NCBI GenBank assembly: GCA_966250375.1
Contig: CBINHE010000006.1
Coordinates: forward strand, 13,039-77,038
DNA length: 64,000 bases
Direction: 5' to 3'
From: CAMLDH01 sp966250375
Lineage (GTDB): Bacteria > Pseudomonadota > Gammaproteobacteria > Burkholderiales > Burkholderiaceae_D
The position numbers were made by a program, and so were the translations under genes. Below the pieces are notes generated by a model. It saw nothing but the letters and a program-made list of their open reading frames with translations. It did no database searches and was not told where the DNA came from. Shown piece after piece: positions 54,382 through 63,694 of this stretch. Each line of letters begins with the position of its first letter. The stretch's first letter is position 1.

Positions 54382-56655
54382 TTAAAACTTGATTTGCGCC
54401 GTCAGAGTCACGGTACGTTCGGCGCCCGGCATAATCCAGGAGCGGTCGTAAGAGCTGGCGAAGTAACGCTTGTCGAAGAGGTTGTCGACGTTGAGCATTA
54501 AGCGGAACTGCTTGTTGACGCGCCAATATGTCAGCAGTTTGGCCGTCGTGTAAGACGGCAGGTTGAAGCTGTTGATGACGTTGCCGGCACGTTGACCGAC
54601 ATAAGCCAAACCGCCGCCCAGGCCATAGGCTCCGGCACCTTGCAAAGCCTCTTCCCAGACGGCGAGTACGCTGGCACTGTTCTTGGGTACGTTCATCAGG
54701 CGTTTGCCGACAAGGTTTACCGGCGCCGGGGGGGTGCTCGACCAATCCATTGTGCCCCCGTTGTCGTGCGTCACTTCGGTGTCGATATGGGCATAGCTGC
54801 CGTTGATGCGCAGATTGGGCGTGAGCTGGCCGGCGATGTCCAGTTCCAGGCCACGGCTGCGCACTTCGCCTGCTGTCGTCGAGAACACGCCGTCCGCGTC
54901 CGAGCCGGTCAGTACATTACGTTTGTTGATTTGGAATATCGACAGCGTGCCGCCCAAGCGGCGGTCGGCCGACTCGAACTTGACGCCCGTCTCCAGTGCG
55001 CGACCGAACTCCGGTTCAAAAGGTTTGTAATTGACGTCGGTGCCTGAGTTGGGGCGGAAGGATTTACCGGCGCTGGCGTACCAAGACCACTGCGGATTAA
55101 AGAGATAGGTCAAACCGAGGCGCGGCGATACCGCCGAGTCGTTCTGCTCGATGTTGGCGCCGCTTGGAGGCGTGCTAGGGTTGCGGTCGGTGACCTTCTT
55201 TTCATAGCGGTCATAGCGCAGGCCGGCCAGCAGCTTCCACTGCGCGGACAGGCTCAGTTCGTCTTGCAGAAACAATGCAGCGTTGCGCTGGCGCTCAAGG
55301 GTATTCTTCACCGTGCCGGGCTCCCCTTGTGGTGGCTGCATGTCATAGACAGGGTCGCCGGCAATGTTGTTAATGACCATGGAGTCATTGGTCTGGTTCA
55401 GGACAGTGTCTATGGTGTAGCGATAGGTCTCCAGTCCGAGCAGTACAGTGTGCTGGATGTCGCCGAGCTTGATCCGCCCCTGAATATCGGCTTGCAGCGT
55501 CAAATCGTCGGATTCAAAGCCCCGATAGCGACGGCGCAACTTCACGGGGTCGTTGGTTACATCCACGAAGGGTTTGACCTCGGAGCCGTAACCTTCCAGC
55601 GTGCCGTTTTTGTAAGCCAATCCCAGACGGGTACGCCATTGCTCCGAGAAACTATGCTCCAGCGTGATTTGATGCGTTTGATTCTCCACTTCGATGTCGC
55701 CATCGCTGGGGTCGCCGATGAAGCGCGAGCGAGGCATGACGTTCAGATTGCCGTTCACGGCCGCGACACCACGATCCAGTGGTGCTCGTTGTCGCAGCAG
55801 TTCGCCGTCATACGACAGAATGGTGTTATCGGAAAGGAGCCAGGTCAGCGCGGGAGCGACCAACAGGCGTTTGCTGTCTACAAAGTCGCGAAAACTGCCT
55901 TTGTCTTCGGCGGCGACATTGAGGCGATAAGCCACGTTTGAGCCGATAGGGCCGGTGGTGTCCAGCGCCAAGCGGCGCAGGTCGTTACTGCCGACGGAAG
56001 CATCGAGTGTATGCCGCGCCTTGAATTGCGGCTTCTTGGTCACCAGGTTGATCGTGCCGCCAGGCTCGCTGTTGCCATACAACGCTGCCGACGGCCCTTT
56101 GAGAAACTCAATGCTCTCGACATTGGCCGTATCGCGCGGTGCGTTGAAGCCGCGATTGCTGGAAAAGCCGTTGCGCAGCAGGCTCATGCCTGTGTCCTCA
56201 TGACCGGCAAAACCGCGAATCGAGAGATTGTCCCAAGTGCCGCCGAAGTTGTTCTGGCGTGATATGCCACTGACGTAGTCCAGACTGTCGTCCAACCGGA
56301 TGGCGCCAATGTCTTCGAGCGTTTGACGGGGCAGCACGCGTACCGATTGCGGCACTTCGCGCGCCGGGGTGCCGGTACGGGTAGCGGCATCGACGTCGGA
56401 CTGGTAATACTGGTTGGTGCCAAGCTTTTCTACGACAGTCACTGTCGGCAAGGTCGTCTCGTCATTGGCGCCAGGCGGGACCGACTGGGCAAATGCGTTA
56501 TTGGGCATCGGTAGAACAGCCATGCCAAGGCAGAGCAATGCGCCGTGTACCGCCAAGGCAAGCGGCTTGATATGGGAGCCAGGGTAGATTTGAAAAGCAG
56601 CACGTTGGCGTTCGGTTGTTGAAATGGATTTTGAATTAGGACGACAGTCAGACAC
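54382..56655 (-). CDS. TonB-dependent siderophore receptor
   Basis: This is a 757-residue precursor with an unusually long leader (hydrophobic core PLALAVHGALLCLGMAVLP at ~31-49, cleavage near NAFA-Q). The TonB box/plug features TLPTVTVVEKLG, VPQSVRVLPRQTLEDIGA and VESIEFLKGPSAALYGNSEPGGTINLVTKKP are typical of the FhuE/FoxA/FpvA siderophore class. The barrel ends TVTLTAQIKF. No N-terminal signalling domain is present. The start codon is GTG at 56655. A Fur-like box lies about 95 bases upstream. Likely ligand: a ferric siderophore; which one cannot be read. Confidence 0.9.
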   Translation of the reverse strand: MSDCRPNSKSISTTERQRAAFQIYPGSHIKPLALAVHGALLCLGMAVLPMPNNAFAQSVPPGANDETTLPTVTVVEKLGTNQYYQSDVDAATRTGTPAREVPQSVRVLPRQTLEDIGAIRLDDSLDYVSGISRQNNFGGTWDNLSIRGFAGHEDTGMSLLRNGFSSNRGFNAPRDTANVESIEFLKGPSAALYGNSEPGGTINLVTKKPQFKARHTLDASVGSNDLRRLALDTTGPIGSNVAYRLNVAAEDKGSFRDFVDSKRLLVAPALTWLLSDNTILSYDGELLRQRAPLDRGVAAVNGNLNVMPRSRFIGDPSDGDIEVENQTHQITLEHSFSEQWRTRLGLAYKNGTLEGYGSEVKPFVDVTNDPVKLRRRYRGFESDDLTLQADIQGRIKLGDIQHTVLLGLETYRYTIDTVLNQTNDSMVINNIAGDPVYDMQPPQGEPGTVKNTLERQRNAALFLQDELSLSAQWKLLAGLRYDRYEKKVTDRNPSTPPSGANIEQNDSAVSPRLGLTYLFNPQWSWYASAGKSFRPNSGTDVNYKPFEPEFGRALETGVKFESADRRLGGTLSIFQINKRNVLTGSDADGVFSTTAGEVRSRGLELDIAGQLTPNLRINGSYAHIDTEVTHDNGGTMDWSSTPPAPVNLVGKRLMNVPKNSASVLAVWEEALQGAGAYGLGGGLAYVGQRAGNVINSFNLPSYTTAKLLTYWRVNKQFRLMLNVDNLFDKRYFASSYDRSWIMPGAERTVTLTAQIKF

Positions 56656-56747
56656 GGCAACTCTCTTGGTGTGGATTGGCAGGACAGGTTTAAAAGCTTC
56701 TTACTCAACTGGCGGGGAACGCATTCAAGCTTCCCGATCGCCAGGGT

Positions 56748-56777
56748 GATAATGTAATTGAGAATCATTATCATTTT
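56748..56777 (-). promoter_or_regulatory. Fur box upstream of the siderophore receptor
   Basis: GATAATGTAATTGAGAATCA followed by TTATCATT contains overlapping matches to the Fur 19-mer GATAATGATAATCATTATC (for example TTGAGAATCATTATCATTT). It is located in the promoter region of the receptor gene and predicts repression by iron. Confidence 0.75.
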
Positions 56778-56912
56778 ATCAGGACTTTGCAATGCCATGA
56801 AGGCCCCCTTTGATCCTATTTGTGTACGTTCGGGCGAGACGGGATGCCGTTCAAGCGGACTCGGCATCCTCCCGCCAACGCCGTGATGTGCAGGATGGAG
56901 ATTGCGGCTGCA

Positions 56913-59900
56913 TCAAGCCGTTGATCGGCCGTTTTCCTTATCCAGGTCTTTTATCCGCTGTTTAATTTCTTCCTCATAGAGATTCATCACAGCGTTGACT
57001 TCATAGGACAGCTTGTCGGGGATCGTGTAGCACATCATGTTTGCAAACCGCTCGTTGACTTCGCCCACTTTCTCCATGAGGAATTCAAACGTCTTGTCGC
57101 TGTAATCAAACTGAATGTTTTTCAATTTTTCCCTTTTTCCTATGATTTGAGCATGCCTTCCTTCATAGGTATGGTTTCCGAAGCGGGCAGTCAACACGCG
57201 GGCTTGTACCCCGGCGTCTTCATAGGTTTGCACTAATTCCTTGATTTCGCTACGTGTCATCGAATCCACCAGCATGTCATGGGCAACCATGTAGCGCAGT
57301 CTCAGTTCGTCGAACTTTTTCTGGGTCTCCGGTGACCAATCCTTATTCTGATATTGTGCAAAATCGCGCAATTTCGTTCTTAAATCATTGAGCCCCTGCA
57401 ACCGTGTTTTTTCCTGTCCCAGTTCGTCGGTCATTTTCTGGAATCCCGATTCCAGGGCACCAGTCAGCGGCATGCGTGACGCCGCGTTTTTCGCGAATTC
57501 CTTCAACTGGGCGATGGATGCGGCATGCTTTGCGACCTCGCGTGTACGCTCGTTCACCTGGAATGTCATGTAGTTGATCTCATGGTCCGTGCTTCTTAAC
57601 ATGAGGTCGAACTGCAAATCCTTGGTTTCTTCCGGATGCTTGCCGATCGCGTTGCTGAGTATCCTCCTGTCGGCATCGGTATATAGCCAGCGCAACGATC
57701 TGCTTTGTTCAAACTGATAACGGAATTGTTTCCAGGCAGGCGCATCGAACTTGTTGTCGCCATCGATTGCTCGATCAACGATTTTCTGGACGATGTTTTG
57801 CTGCATTCCCAGTTGGTTGAAGAGATTCGCACAGAGGCGGTTTTTCCGCGGTTTCGTGGAGAGGAAATCGCTGTTGATATGCGTCGTGTTTTCACCGGCG
57901 CGCATCGTCCTGCCACGCCATTCCCTTTTCGGAAGGATGAATGCGGTCACGGTGCTGGCGGCGAGCAAGGTGGCCGCTACTGCCCCAACGGCCGGTGCAG
58001 CCGGTCCGGTGAATGGCGCCGCGACCAGCAATCCGCTGGATGCGGTAAAGACGGACCAGTTCCCTAACTGGTATTGGAGAGCCGCTTTTTTGTTTTGTTC
58101 AAAGGTATTGAAATTCAAACGCAGATTGCTATCCTCGCCCAGATTAAGCCGGGTGATCCTCTTATCGATTTTTTTTATTTTGTGATATTCCCAGGCGGTC
58201 TTCCCCAGATTGGCTGCGCCTAAGGCGGCTAGAGTGGCGGCGCCGGCTGTCGATGCGGCTGCGGCAACCGCTCCGGCCACTCCGGTGTGGATGGCCGCTG
58301 CCACCACCGTGGTGCCGACAGCGATGCCGTCCGCCGGTAATAACGGACTGGTCCAGGCGTTAAACACCTGATCATTCATTTGCTGGTTAATTACCTTCAG
58401 CCGGTTCGCCGTAGTGGACTGCATGCTTTGAATCTGCGCACCGGCTTTGGCGATCGTGTTCGCAAGCAGATATTCTTGATCGGCGTTGCTGGATAAAGAT
58501 TCTTGCATGGTCTTGCCAAAGGTCTCCAATCCCGTTTTTTGGTCCTGGAGCTGTTGCAGATAATCCTCGTATGGCTTCTTGACTTCTTTTAAACGTCTCA
58601 ATGCAATGTGAGCGTTTTTACCCTGCTCGATACCAATTGCGATCAACAGGGGCGCAAACGCTCCCGTGGCAGCGCCAAGGGCGGCAGCTCCTCCAGTAGT
58701 CGTCTCTGCCACCGAGTGGAAGTATTTCTCGATGGGAGCGTCCATCGCGGCGCCGGCTTTCACCCCTGCTGGAAGAGACCAACCGGGGTAGCTGCGGAAG
58801 TAGCGCTGCAGCTCGGTCCTTGTTTTTTGCGCGTCATCCCCGTTGGCTGCGGCCAGCATCTCCTGGATCGCGCTCAGGCCGCGGCTCATGCTCTCGATGG
58901 CCGCATGGTCCGCTTCAACCGTCTTTAGCAACGTCTGCAGCTCCGTCACCTCGGGCGATTGGATGATGTGCGTGAGTTTTTCTACTTTTGCTGCTGTGCC
59001 TTGTACATCACCCCAGTGATCGACCAGTCCCGCATTCACCAGATATTCGATGGAGGCGGCCTGCCGCACTGCATCGTTGCTGTCGAACGCCGATTGCAAG
59101 GCGGTCGTCAACGCCTCAATCTGTCCATCGTCAACGTCGATTGCAGGCCCGATCTCGCCGGGGACGGCATCTGAAAGCGGATGACCGTCAATCGCCTTGA
59201 CGTTCCTGACGTGAGAAGGCGCACCGGACTGCGCGGTTTCCGCCCGTTCGCGGGCTTGGATATCTGTCCATGTTTCGAGCGCCGGCCTGATTTCGGCCTT
59301 CAGTTCGTCTGAAATCTCTTCTCCGATTGCAGAGTCGGAGACCCCATCCAGCAGATTTTGAAGCTGCCGTACGCATTGCTCTTTATTCATATCGTTTCTT
59401 GCGAAAAGATCATAGATGAGCTTGCGCGGCCCTTGCCTGTAGCGATGAAAAAGCGCGTCGTTGCGCTCTTTCGCGCCACTGTTCAGGCTGCTTGGCTTGA
59501 GGTTGAACCCGGCAGGATTATTCTGCGACCCGGTATCTGCATTAGACGACTGAAACACTTTATGTAATTCGCCAAACATCTCTTTCGTTTGCCGCACATA
59601 GTTCCCCGTTTCGATGGCTTCCACATTGCCATTGCGATGCCCGGTGTATTTTTCATCCAGTTGTTCCGTATATCGGCCAGCATAGTAGGGGTTCATTTTC
59701 ATTCCCCCTTCTTCCTTGATCATATCGATATGGTGCTGGGTGGTTCTGCCGATCGTCCGGTTACCTTTATGGATTTCCATCGCTTCGACGATCAGCGACT
59801 GCTGCGGCGTGTTTTCCGGCACGTGTACCGGATGCGGATTAGGATTGGCTTTGCTGGCGGCAGGAATGAAAGAGCGGTCAAAAGCGCTGTCCGCCGGTTT

Positions 59901-62312
59901 CACCGAGTGCGCGACAATTTCAACGCCTGGCGTCAGTTGGACATGAGGAACGTTCATCCCGTTTTGCGTGTGGACGCAATTCATCGTGGAGAACTGCCTG
60001 TCGCGCAGGATCTCCGGATTCGGATTGACGTTTTGCACTTCCTTTTTGTAGGTACAAAGGACTTGGCCGTGTTGGTCGGTTTTGACGCCGCCTTTGTTGT
60101 CCGGAAGCGGAATACGAATCCATCTTTCGATGGCAGCGATTTCAAAGTCATCCCCCTTGAAGACAGGAAGGCCAACAGCATCTTCTTGTGCTTGCCGCAC
60201 CCGGCCATCCTCGGTTCTGCGTTTGACGACAACATTTTCCAGAAGCCTGACGGGATTGCCATCTTCATCCCTGACAAGATTTCCTTCATCGTCTGCCAAC
60301 GCCGACCCTTCCGGCAGTTCGTGCTGTAATACCAGCGTATCCAGATCGCTTCGAACCGCCAGTGCATGAGGGTGAATTGCATACCCTTCTGCATCCTTCG
60401 CTTCCTTCAAGGTCAACGCGCTGGATGCCATCACAGGTTGTCCTTTGTGCGTGATCAAAAGCGGACGCTCTTCCACCAGTTCAACGTCACCATCAATTCT
60501 GACCGTCTTTATCGGAATGGAAAGAGGGGCGACATCACGCGGACGCCAGCGCGGCGCCGTATTGTCCTCCCTCAGCAAGTCGGCCTGCGTCGTCCTGGCC
60601 GCTGTGTGGGGGATCGGCGCTTCTCTGGAAGACTTCCGGTTCAGAGAAACCGGTTCTCTGCCCTCCGGGATTTCGTACACGCCTGCCGTGGCCGTATCCG
60701 GCTTAATGGATTGCCATGTGGTTTTTTCCTCCACCGTATAAGGATCGTTACCGTGTTCGCTGTCGAGGAAAGTTTTGCCCGTGATGTCTTGAATAGCGAT
60801 GATATGGCCGCCGCTATGCCATAACAGATCCTGTTGGAAACCGCATGACCCATTGACGGCTAAATCGCCGTTCATCGCTTTTTTGTGAATGAGGCCCATG
60901 ACCACACTGCGGCTTTCGATGCCCAGATTTTCTCCATAGTGGGCGCCGTTATATGAAAAGCCTGTGCCGTGAAACGCCGTGCAATTTTTCAGTCTTTCAT
61001 CCAACACGTCTTTGATCGGCTGATTGACAAAATTGGCTATTTTTTGCTTAACCATGTCGTTCGCCTTGAGGTGCCCGTACAGCGCATCGAAACCGGTTTG
61101 GTGGAGATGACTGCCGTCTCCGAACAAGGCTTTCAGGACGCTGGTCTTGTCAAACTGCTGTTGCAGTTCACTCCATGCGTTCTCTTTGTCGAGAGCAATG
61201 GCGGTGCGCTTGCCGTCCCCATCGACACGATGCAGTTCCAACGTGAAGTTTTGATCTCCGTCTTTTTTTGTGAAACGCAAATCCAGCGTCTCGGTCCCGT
61301 AGGGGCGAGTCAGGGTGAATTCGCTGTCGCTGATTTTTTTACAAACCGATCCGTCTTCCAGAGAAAATTGACGCACGTTTTTTTCCGCGTAACGGGTCTG
61401 GTCCAGTTCTTCCTGTTTGAGTTTCTCGGTAAACTCCTTGATTTCGTTACCGAATGGGACCTGTCCAATAAGGAGGTCGAAATGGCGGCGCAGCTCGGCT
61501 TCGATCAATGCCAGGTTGGCCGGACGTTTTCCCAATTCCGCCTGGAAGGCCTGCTTCGACGCCTTGGCCACGCTTTTCGGTAAAGTAACGCCGAAATTCT
61601 TTTTAAACAAAGCGTCGAGCTCATCGATGGATGTCGCATTCAGGGTAATGTCTTTTCCATTAAGAGCGGTTTTAAAAAGAGCGGAAACGGTTTTCACATC
61701 CGCCATCACTTTATGGCAGGCAAACTGGCGGATGTTTTTATAGATGATCAACTCTTTTTCTTTGTTCGCTCTGGCGCGGCGATGAAAAAAGCCGATGTTT
61801 TTGAGCTCGGGATCGTTATCACGAATTTTCCTGTTGTTGTACTTCGTCGTGACATTGTTTTTTACGTGCTCATCCTCGGCGAAGGTGCGCAAGCCAAAGG
61901 CGATATGGACGGGAATTTTCATCCCCGCTTTTTCCAGTTTCTTTTTTAAATTTTTCGATCCCTTTTTATAGATGTCGACATAATCGACGTCTTGAAAGGT
62001 GACCATGTCTTGTCGGGATGTGGCTGCCGTGGCAGCCAAATCGTCCGGCGCCTTTTTATACAGCTTGTTGATAAACGCCTGTCTCTTGGATTGACGGCGA
62101 TTGGCCGATTCTACGGCCGGTTGCAGGACACCTTGCTGGTGTGTCGCATAGTCGTTCAACTCCAGATCGTTTGGAAGACGCTCTTTAGTAGCGCCTCCTG
62201 CAAATGGATAGCCGACGAATGCCTGGGTGGCAGCGGGGGTTTTCTCGAATGTCTTGGACTCACTCCGCCCAAATAACTTGGGAAGGCCGAAGGAAGGGAT
62301 GCTGAAAGTCAT
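56913..62312 (-). CDS. Giant putative type III effector (~1,800 residues)
   Basis: This 1799-residue protein matches no family I can name. It lacks a Sec signal; the N-terminus (MTFSIPSFGLPKLFGRSES) is polar/amphipathic as in type III substrates. Residues ~440-520 hold a possible papain/YopT-like triad: Cys444 (KNCTAFHG) or Cys490 (NGSCGF), His503 (GGHIIAIQDITG) and Asp517 (FLDSEHG). Three hydrophobic Ala/Gly/Val-rich segments at ~1204-1228, 1324-1368 and 1417-1457 could insert in a membrane. The C-terminal third is coiled-coil-like and charged. ATG 62312 has GGAAAG upstream. It follows a CesT-type chaperone gene and an HrpL-type box. Size and chaperone pairing recall AvrE/DspE, but no sequence likeness is evident. 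Other reading: a secreted toxin of another system. Confidence 0.7.
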   Translation of the reverse strand: MTFSIPSFGLPKLFGRSESKTFEKTPAATQAFVGYPFAGGATKERLPNDLELNDYATHQQGVLQPAVESANRRQSKRQAFINKLYKKAPDDLAATAATSRQDMVTFQDVDYVDIYKKGSKNLKKKLEKAGMKIPVHIAFGLRTFAEDEHVKNNVTTKYNNRKIRDNDPELKNIGFFHRRARANKEKELIIYKNIRQFACHKVMADVKTVSALFKTALNGKDITLNATSIDELDALFKKNFGVTLPKSVAKASKQAFQAELGKRPANLALIEAELRRHFDLLIGQVPFGNEIKEFTEKLKQEELDQTRYAEKNVRQFSLEDGSVCKKISDSEFTLTRPYGTETLDLRFTKKDGDQNFTLELHRVDGDGKRTAIALDKENAWSELQQQFDKTSVLKALFGDGSHLHQTGFDALYGHLKANDMVKQKIANFVNQPIKDVLDERLKNCTAFHGTGFSYNGAHYGENLGIESRSVVMGLIHKKAMNGDLAVNGSCGFQQDLLWHSGGHIIAIQDITGKTFLDSEHGNDPYTVEEKTTWQSIKPDTATAGVYEIPEGREPVSLNRKSSREAPIPHTAARTTQADLLREDNTAPRWRPRDVAPLSIPIKTVRIDGDVELVEERPLLITHKGQPVMASSALTLKEAKDAEGYAIHPHALAVRSDLDTLVLQHELPEGSALADDEGNLVRDEDGNPVRLLENVVVKRRTEDGRVRQAQEDAVGLPVFKGDDFEIAAIERWIRIPLPDNKGGVKTDQHGQVLCTYKKEVQNVNPNPEILRDRQFSTMNCVHTQNGMNVPHVQLTPGVEIVAHSVKPADSAFDRSFIPAASKANPNPHPVHVPENTPQQSLIVEAMEIHKGNRTIGRTTQHHIDMIKEEGGMKMNPYYAGRYTEQLDEKYTGHRNGNVEAIETGNYVRQTKEMFGELHKVFQSSNADTGSQNNPAGFNLKPSSLNSGAKERNDALFHRYRQGPRKLIYDLFARNDMNKEQCVRQLQNLLDGVSDSAIGEEISDELKAEIRPALETWTDIQARERAETAQSGAPSHVRNVKAIDGHPLSDAVPGEIGPAIDVDDGQIEALTTALQSAFDSNDAVRQAASIEYLVNAGLVDHWGDVQGTAAKVEKLTHIIQSPEVTELQTLLKTVEADHAAIESMSRGLSAIQEMLAAANGDDAQKTRTELQRYFRSYPGWSLPAGVKAGAAMDAPIEKYFHSVAETTTGGAAALGAATGAFAPLLIAIGIEQGKNAHIALRRLKEVKKPYEDYLQQLQDQKTGLETFGKTMQESLSSNADQEYLLANTIAKAGAQIQSMQSTTANRLKVINQQMNDQVFNAWTSPLLPADGIAVGTTVVAAAIHTGVAGAVAAAASTAGAATLAALGAANLGKTAWEYHKIKKIDKRITRLNLGEDSNLRLNFNTFEQNKKAALQYQLGNWSVFTASSGLLVAAPFTGPAAPAVGAVAATLLAASTVTAFILPKREWRGRTMRAGENTTHINSDFLSTKPRKNRLCANLFNQLGMQQNIVQKIVDRAIDGDNKFDAPAWKQFRYQFEQSRSLRWLYTDADRRILSNAIGKHPEETKDLQFDLMLRSTDHEINYMTFQVNERTREVAKHAASIAQLKEFAKNAASRMPLTGALESGFQKMTDELGQEKTRLQGLNDLRTKLRDFAQYQNKDWSPETQKKFDELRLRYMVAHDMLVDSMTRSEIKELVQTYEDAGVQARVLTARFGNHTYEGRHAQIIGKREKLKNIQFDYSDKTFEFLMEKVGEVNERFANMMCYTIPDKLSYEVNAVMNLYEEEIKQRIKDLDKENGRSTA

Positions 62313-62434
62313 TGCTGTTTCTTTCCACAAAAAGAATTGAAGGAGTATTTCTGCTGCTTTAAGAAAGGGAGGCGTAAGTGCGCAACTCTCATTTCATCAA
62401 CAGCCTGTGCTACCTGCATTTGAGTGGGGCAGCG

Positions 62435-62605
62435 TCAAGAGATGAAATGAATTTTGGTAATAATGGACTCCGTTCTGCTCATGCATTGGGAGCCCATGGA
62501 CTTAGAACCTGAGGACGCAGATGTGCTGGCAGCCGCTTCAACTGCGGTAGTGGGAATGGAACCTGCGGCAACAAGGGTATTCGATGATATTGGGTGCATA
62601 GTCAT
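62435..62605 (-). CDS. Small Ser/Thr-rich ORF between chaperone and effector
   Basis: Fifty-six codons from ATG 62605 (a second ATG two codons on) to TGA 62435. The product starts MTMHPISSNTLVAAGSIPTT and is rich in Ser, Thr and Ala, with no hydrophobic helix. That composition is typical of type III secretion signals. It begins 27 bases after the chaperone stop and ends 122 bases before the giant gene, so it is in the same transcript. The ribosome site (AAAGAAAG) is modest. It may be a genuine small substrate, a leader peptide, or chance. Confidence 0.4.
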   Translation of the reverse strand: MTMHPISSNTLVAAGSIPTTAVEAAASTSASSGSKSMGSQCMSRTESIITKIHFIS

Positions 62606-62631
62606 TACTTTCTTTTTGTTTATCTTCAGGG

Positions 62632-63159
62632 TTATTCGTTATTGTTACGGTTTCCGGCAGGAGCGACAGTCCTTGTCAATTGCGCGGAGAAGCGCCGTAA
62701 CGTGTTGTTCGGTACGCGACCAGAACTGTTTGCCAGTGTCCCGGTTTGCTGTTCGTTCTCGAGCAGAAAATGGTCATTGCGCCATTCCTTTGCCATGCCT
62801 GCATAGTGCGAAAGTAGCGCCAGCACCTTATCGGCCGTGACGTGCGTCAACGGCATACGATTGGCCAGCACGATATGCATGTTTTCAGCGTTGTAAGTAA
62901 AAGTCGGACTATTCACGCCAAACAAATACATGTTTGTCTCCAGCAGGCGTAGCAGCACTGCCTCGCGCGCTTGCGTCGGTAATTCACCAAAATCACAATA
63001 GAGCACCGCGCTATCGGGCGCGATGCTACCGCCGTAAAACATCGTGAAATTCACGCCCTGTACCTGTATGTCGGCTACGGCGTACATGGAGGCTGGGTCC
63101 GGGATGTTGGACTTGGCACAAATCTGGTCGATAAGTGCGTGATATATGTTGAGAGACAT
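62632..63159 (-). CDS. CesT/Tir-family type III secretion chaperone
   Basis: This 175-residue protein has a core (residues ~1-140) with the class I chaperone pattern. Helix 1 is NIYHALIDQICAKSNI, the beta sheet carries VADIQVQGVNFTMFYGG and AVLYCDFGELP, and the dimer helices are QAREAVLLRLLETNMYLFG... and ADKVLALLSHYAGMAKEW. The C-terminal ~35 residues are basic and Asn/Arg-rich, an unusual extension for the family. AAGGAT precedes ATG 63159. It should bind and hold unfolded the giant protein encoded next. Long frames upstream to 63351 are not supported by a ribosome site. Confidence 0.82.
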   Translation of the reverse strand: MSLNIYHALIDQICAKSNIPDPASMYAVADIQVQGVNFTMFYGGSIAPDSAVLYCDFGELPTQAREAVLLRLLETNMYLFGVNSPTFTYNAENMHIVLANRMPLTHVTADKVLALLSHYAGMAKEWRNDHFLLENEQQTGTLANSSGRVPNNTLRRFSAQLTRTVAPAGNRNNNE

Positions 63160-63552
63160 TTTTTTATCCTTTAAGCAAAATACGAATGAAGCAATTGTTT
63201 CCCGACGCAGATGGCATGGCAGTGCTGCAGCCCGGTCAAACAGAAGACCTGTTGCCGAACGTAAAGCGCCCCCCACAAAACATTGTGTAAATATCGATGC
63301 ACAGGTCATGTCTTTAGCGTATTTTTTCCGCAAGACGAGAAAAAATGACAATAGTTAATTTATTGGTTTTATCTCGCCTTTGAGTGAACGACAAAAAAAC
63401 CCAGCTGTTACGCAACGGATAGGCGCACTACTAATGTCAATAACGAACCGCCCCCTCCCTCCTTGCGGAGACAGGTGAGCGTTTATGTTAATGACACAGG
63501 GGTAGCAGAAACGCCTCCGAAAAGACCTGTTGCACACCTACGTAAGGCTTAT
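63160..63552. other. Leader region between the hrp-type box and the chaperone
   Basis: About 390 bases on the minus strand lie between the promoter box and the chaperone start. Open frames here (for example 63355-63537) have no recognisable family or ribosome site. It may be a long untranslated leader or contain a lost gene. Confidence 0.45.
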
Positions 63553-63580
63553 TCAGTGGCAAGGGTTTGTGCTTAGTTCC
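63553..63580 (-). promoter_or_regulatory. HrpL-type promoter box for the chaperone-effector operon
   Basis: On the minus strand: GGAACT, 15 bases, CCACTGA. It has the same first half, spacing and CCACT as the box at 50015-50042. It is oriented toward the chaperone, small ORF and giant effector genes. Confidence 0.7.
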
Positions 63581-63673
63581 AACTAATCTGCTTTTTAAGT
63601 AGTAGTACGTAGTGGCGTGTGGTGGCGGGAATTCTTTGGAGCGAGGCTGGCAGGTTCGCCGGCAGGGCTGATC

Positions 63674-63694
63674 TGTCTAGTGTCTAGTGTCTAG
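63674..63694. repeat. Tandem heptamer TGTCTAG x3
   Basis: Three perfect copies in a row, in a non-coding stretch. Possible slippage-prone site; no function evident. Confidence 0.8.

Noticed and set aside
56913..62312. Identifying the giant effector as AvrE/DspE
   Set aside because: Size and CesT chaperone fit, but I see no AvrE-like sequence blocks; similarity is only in gene arrangement.
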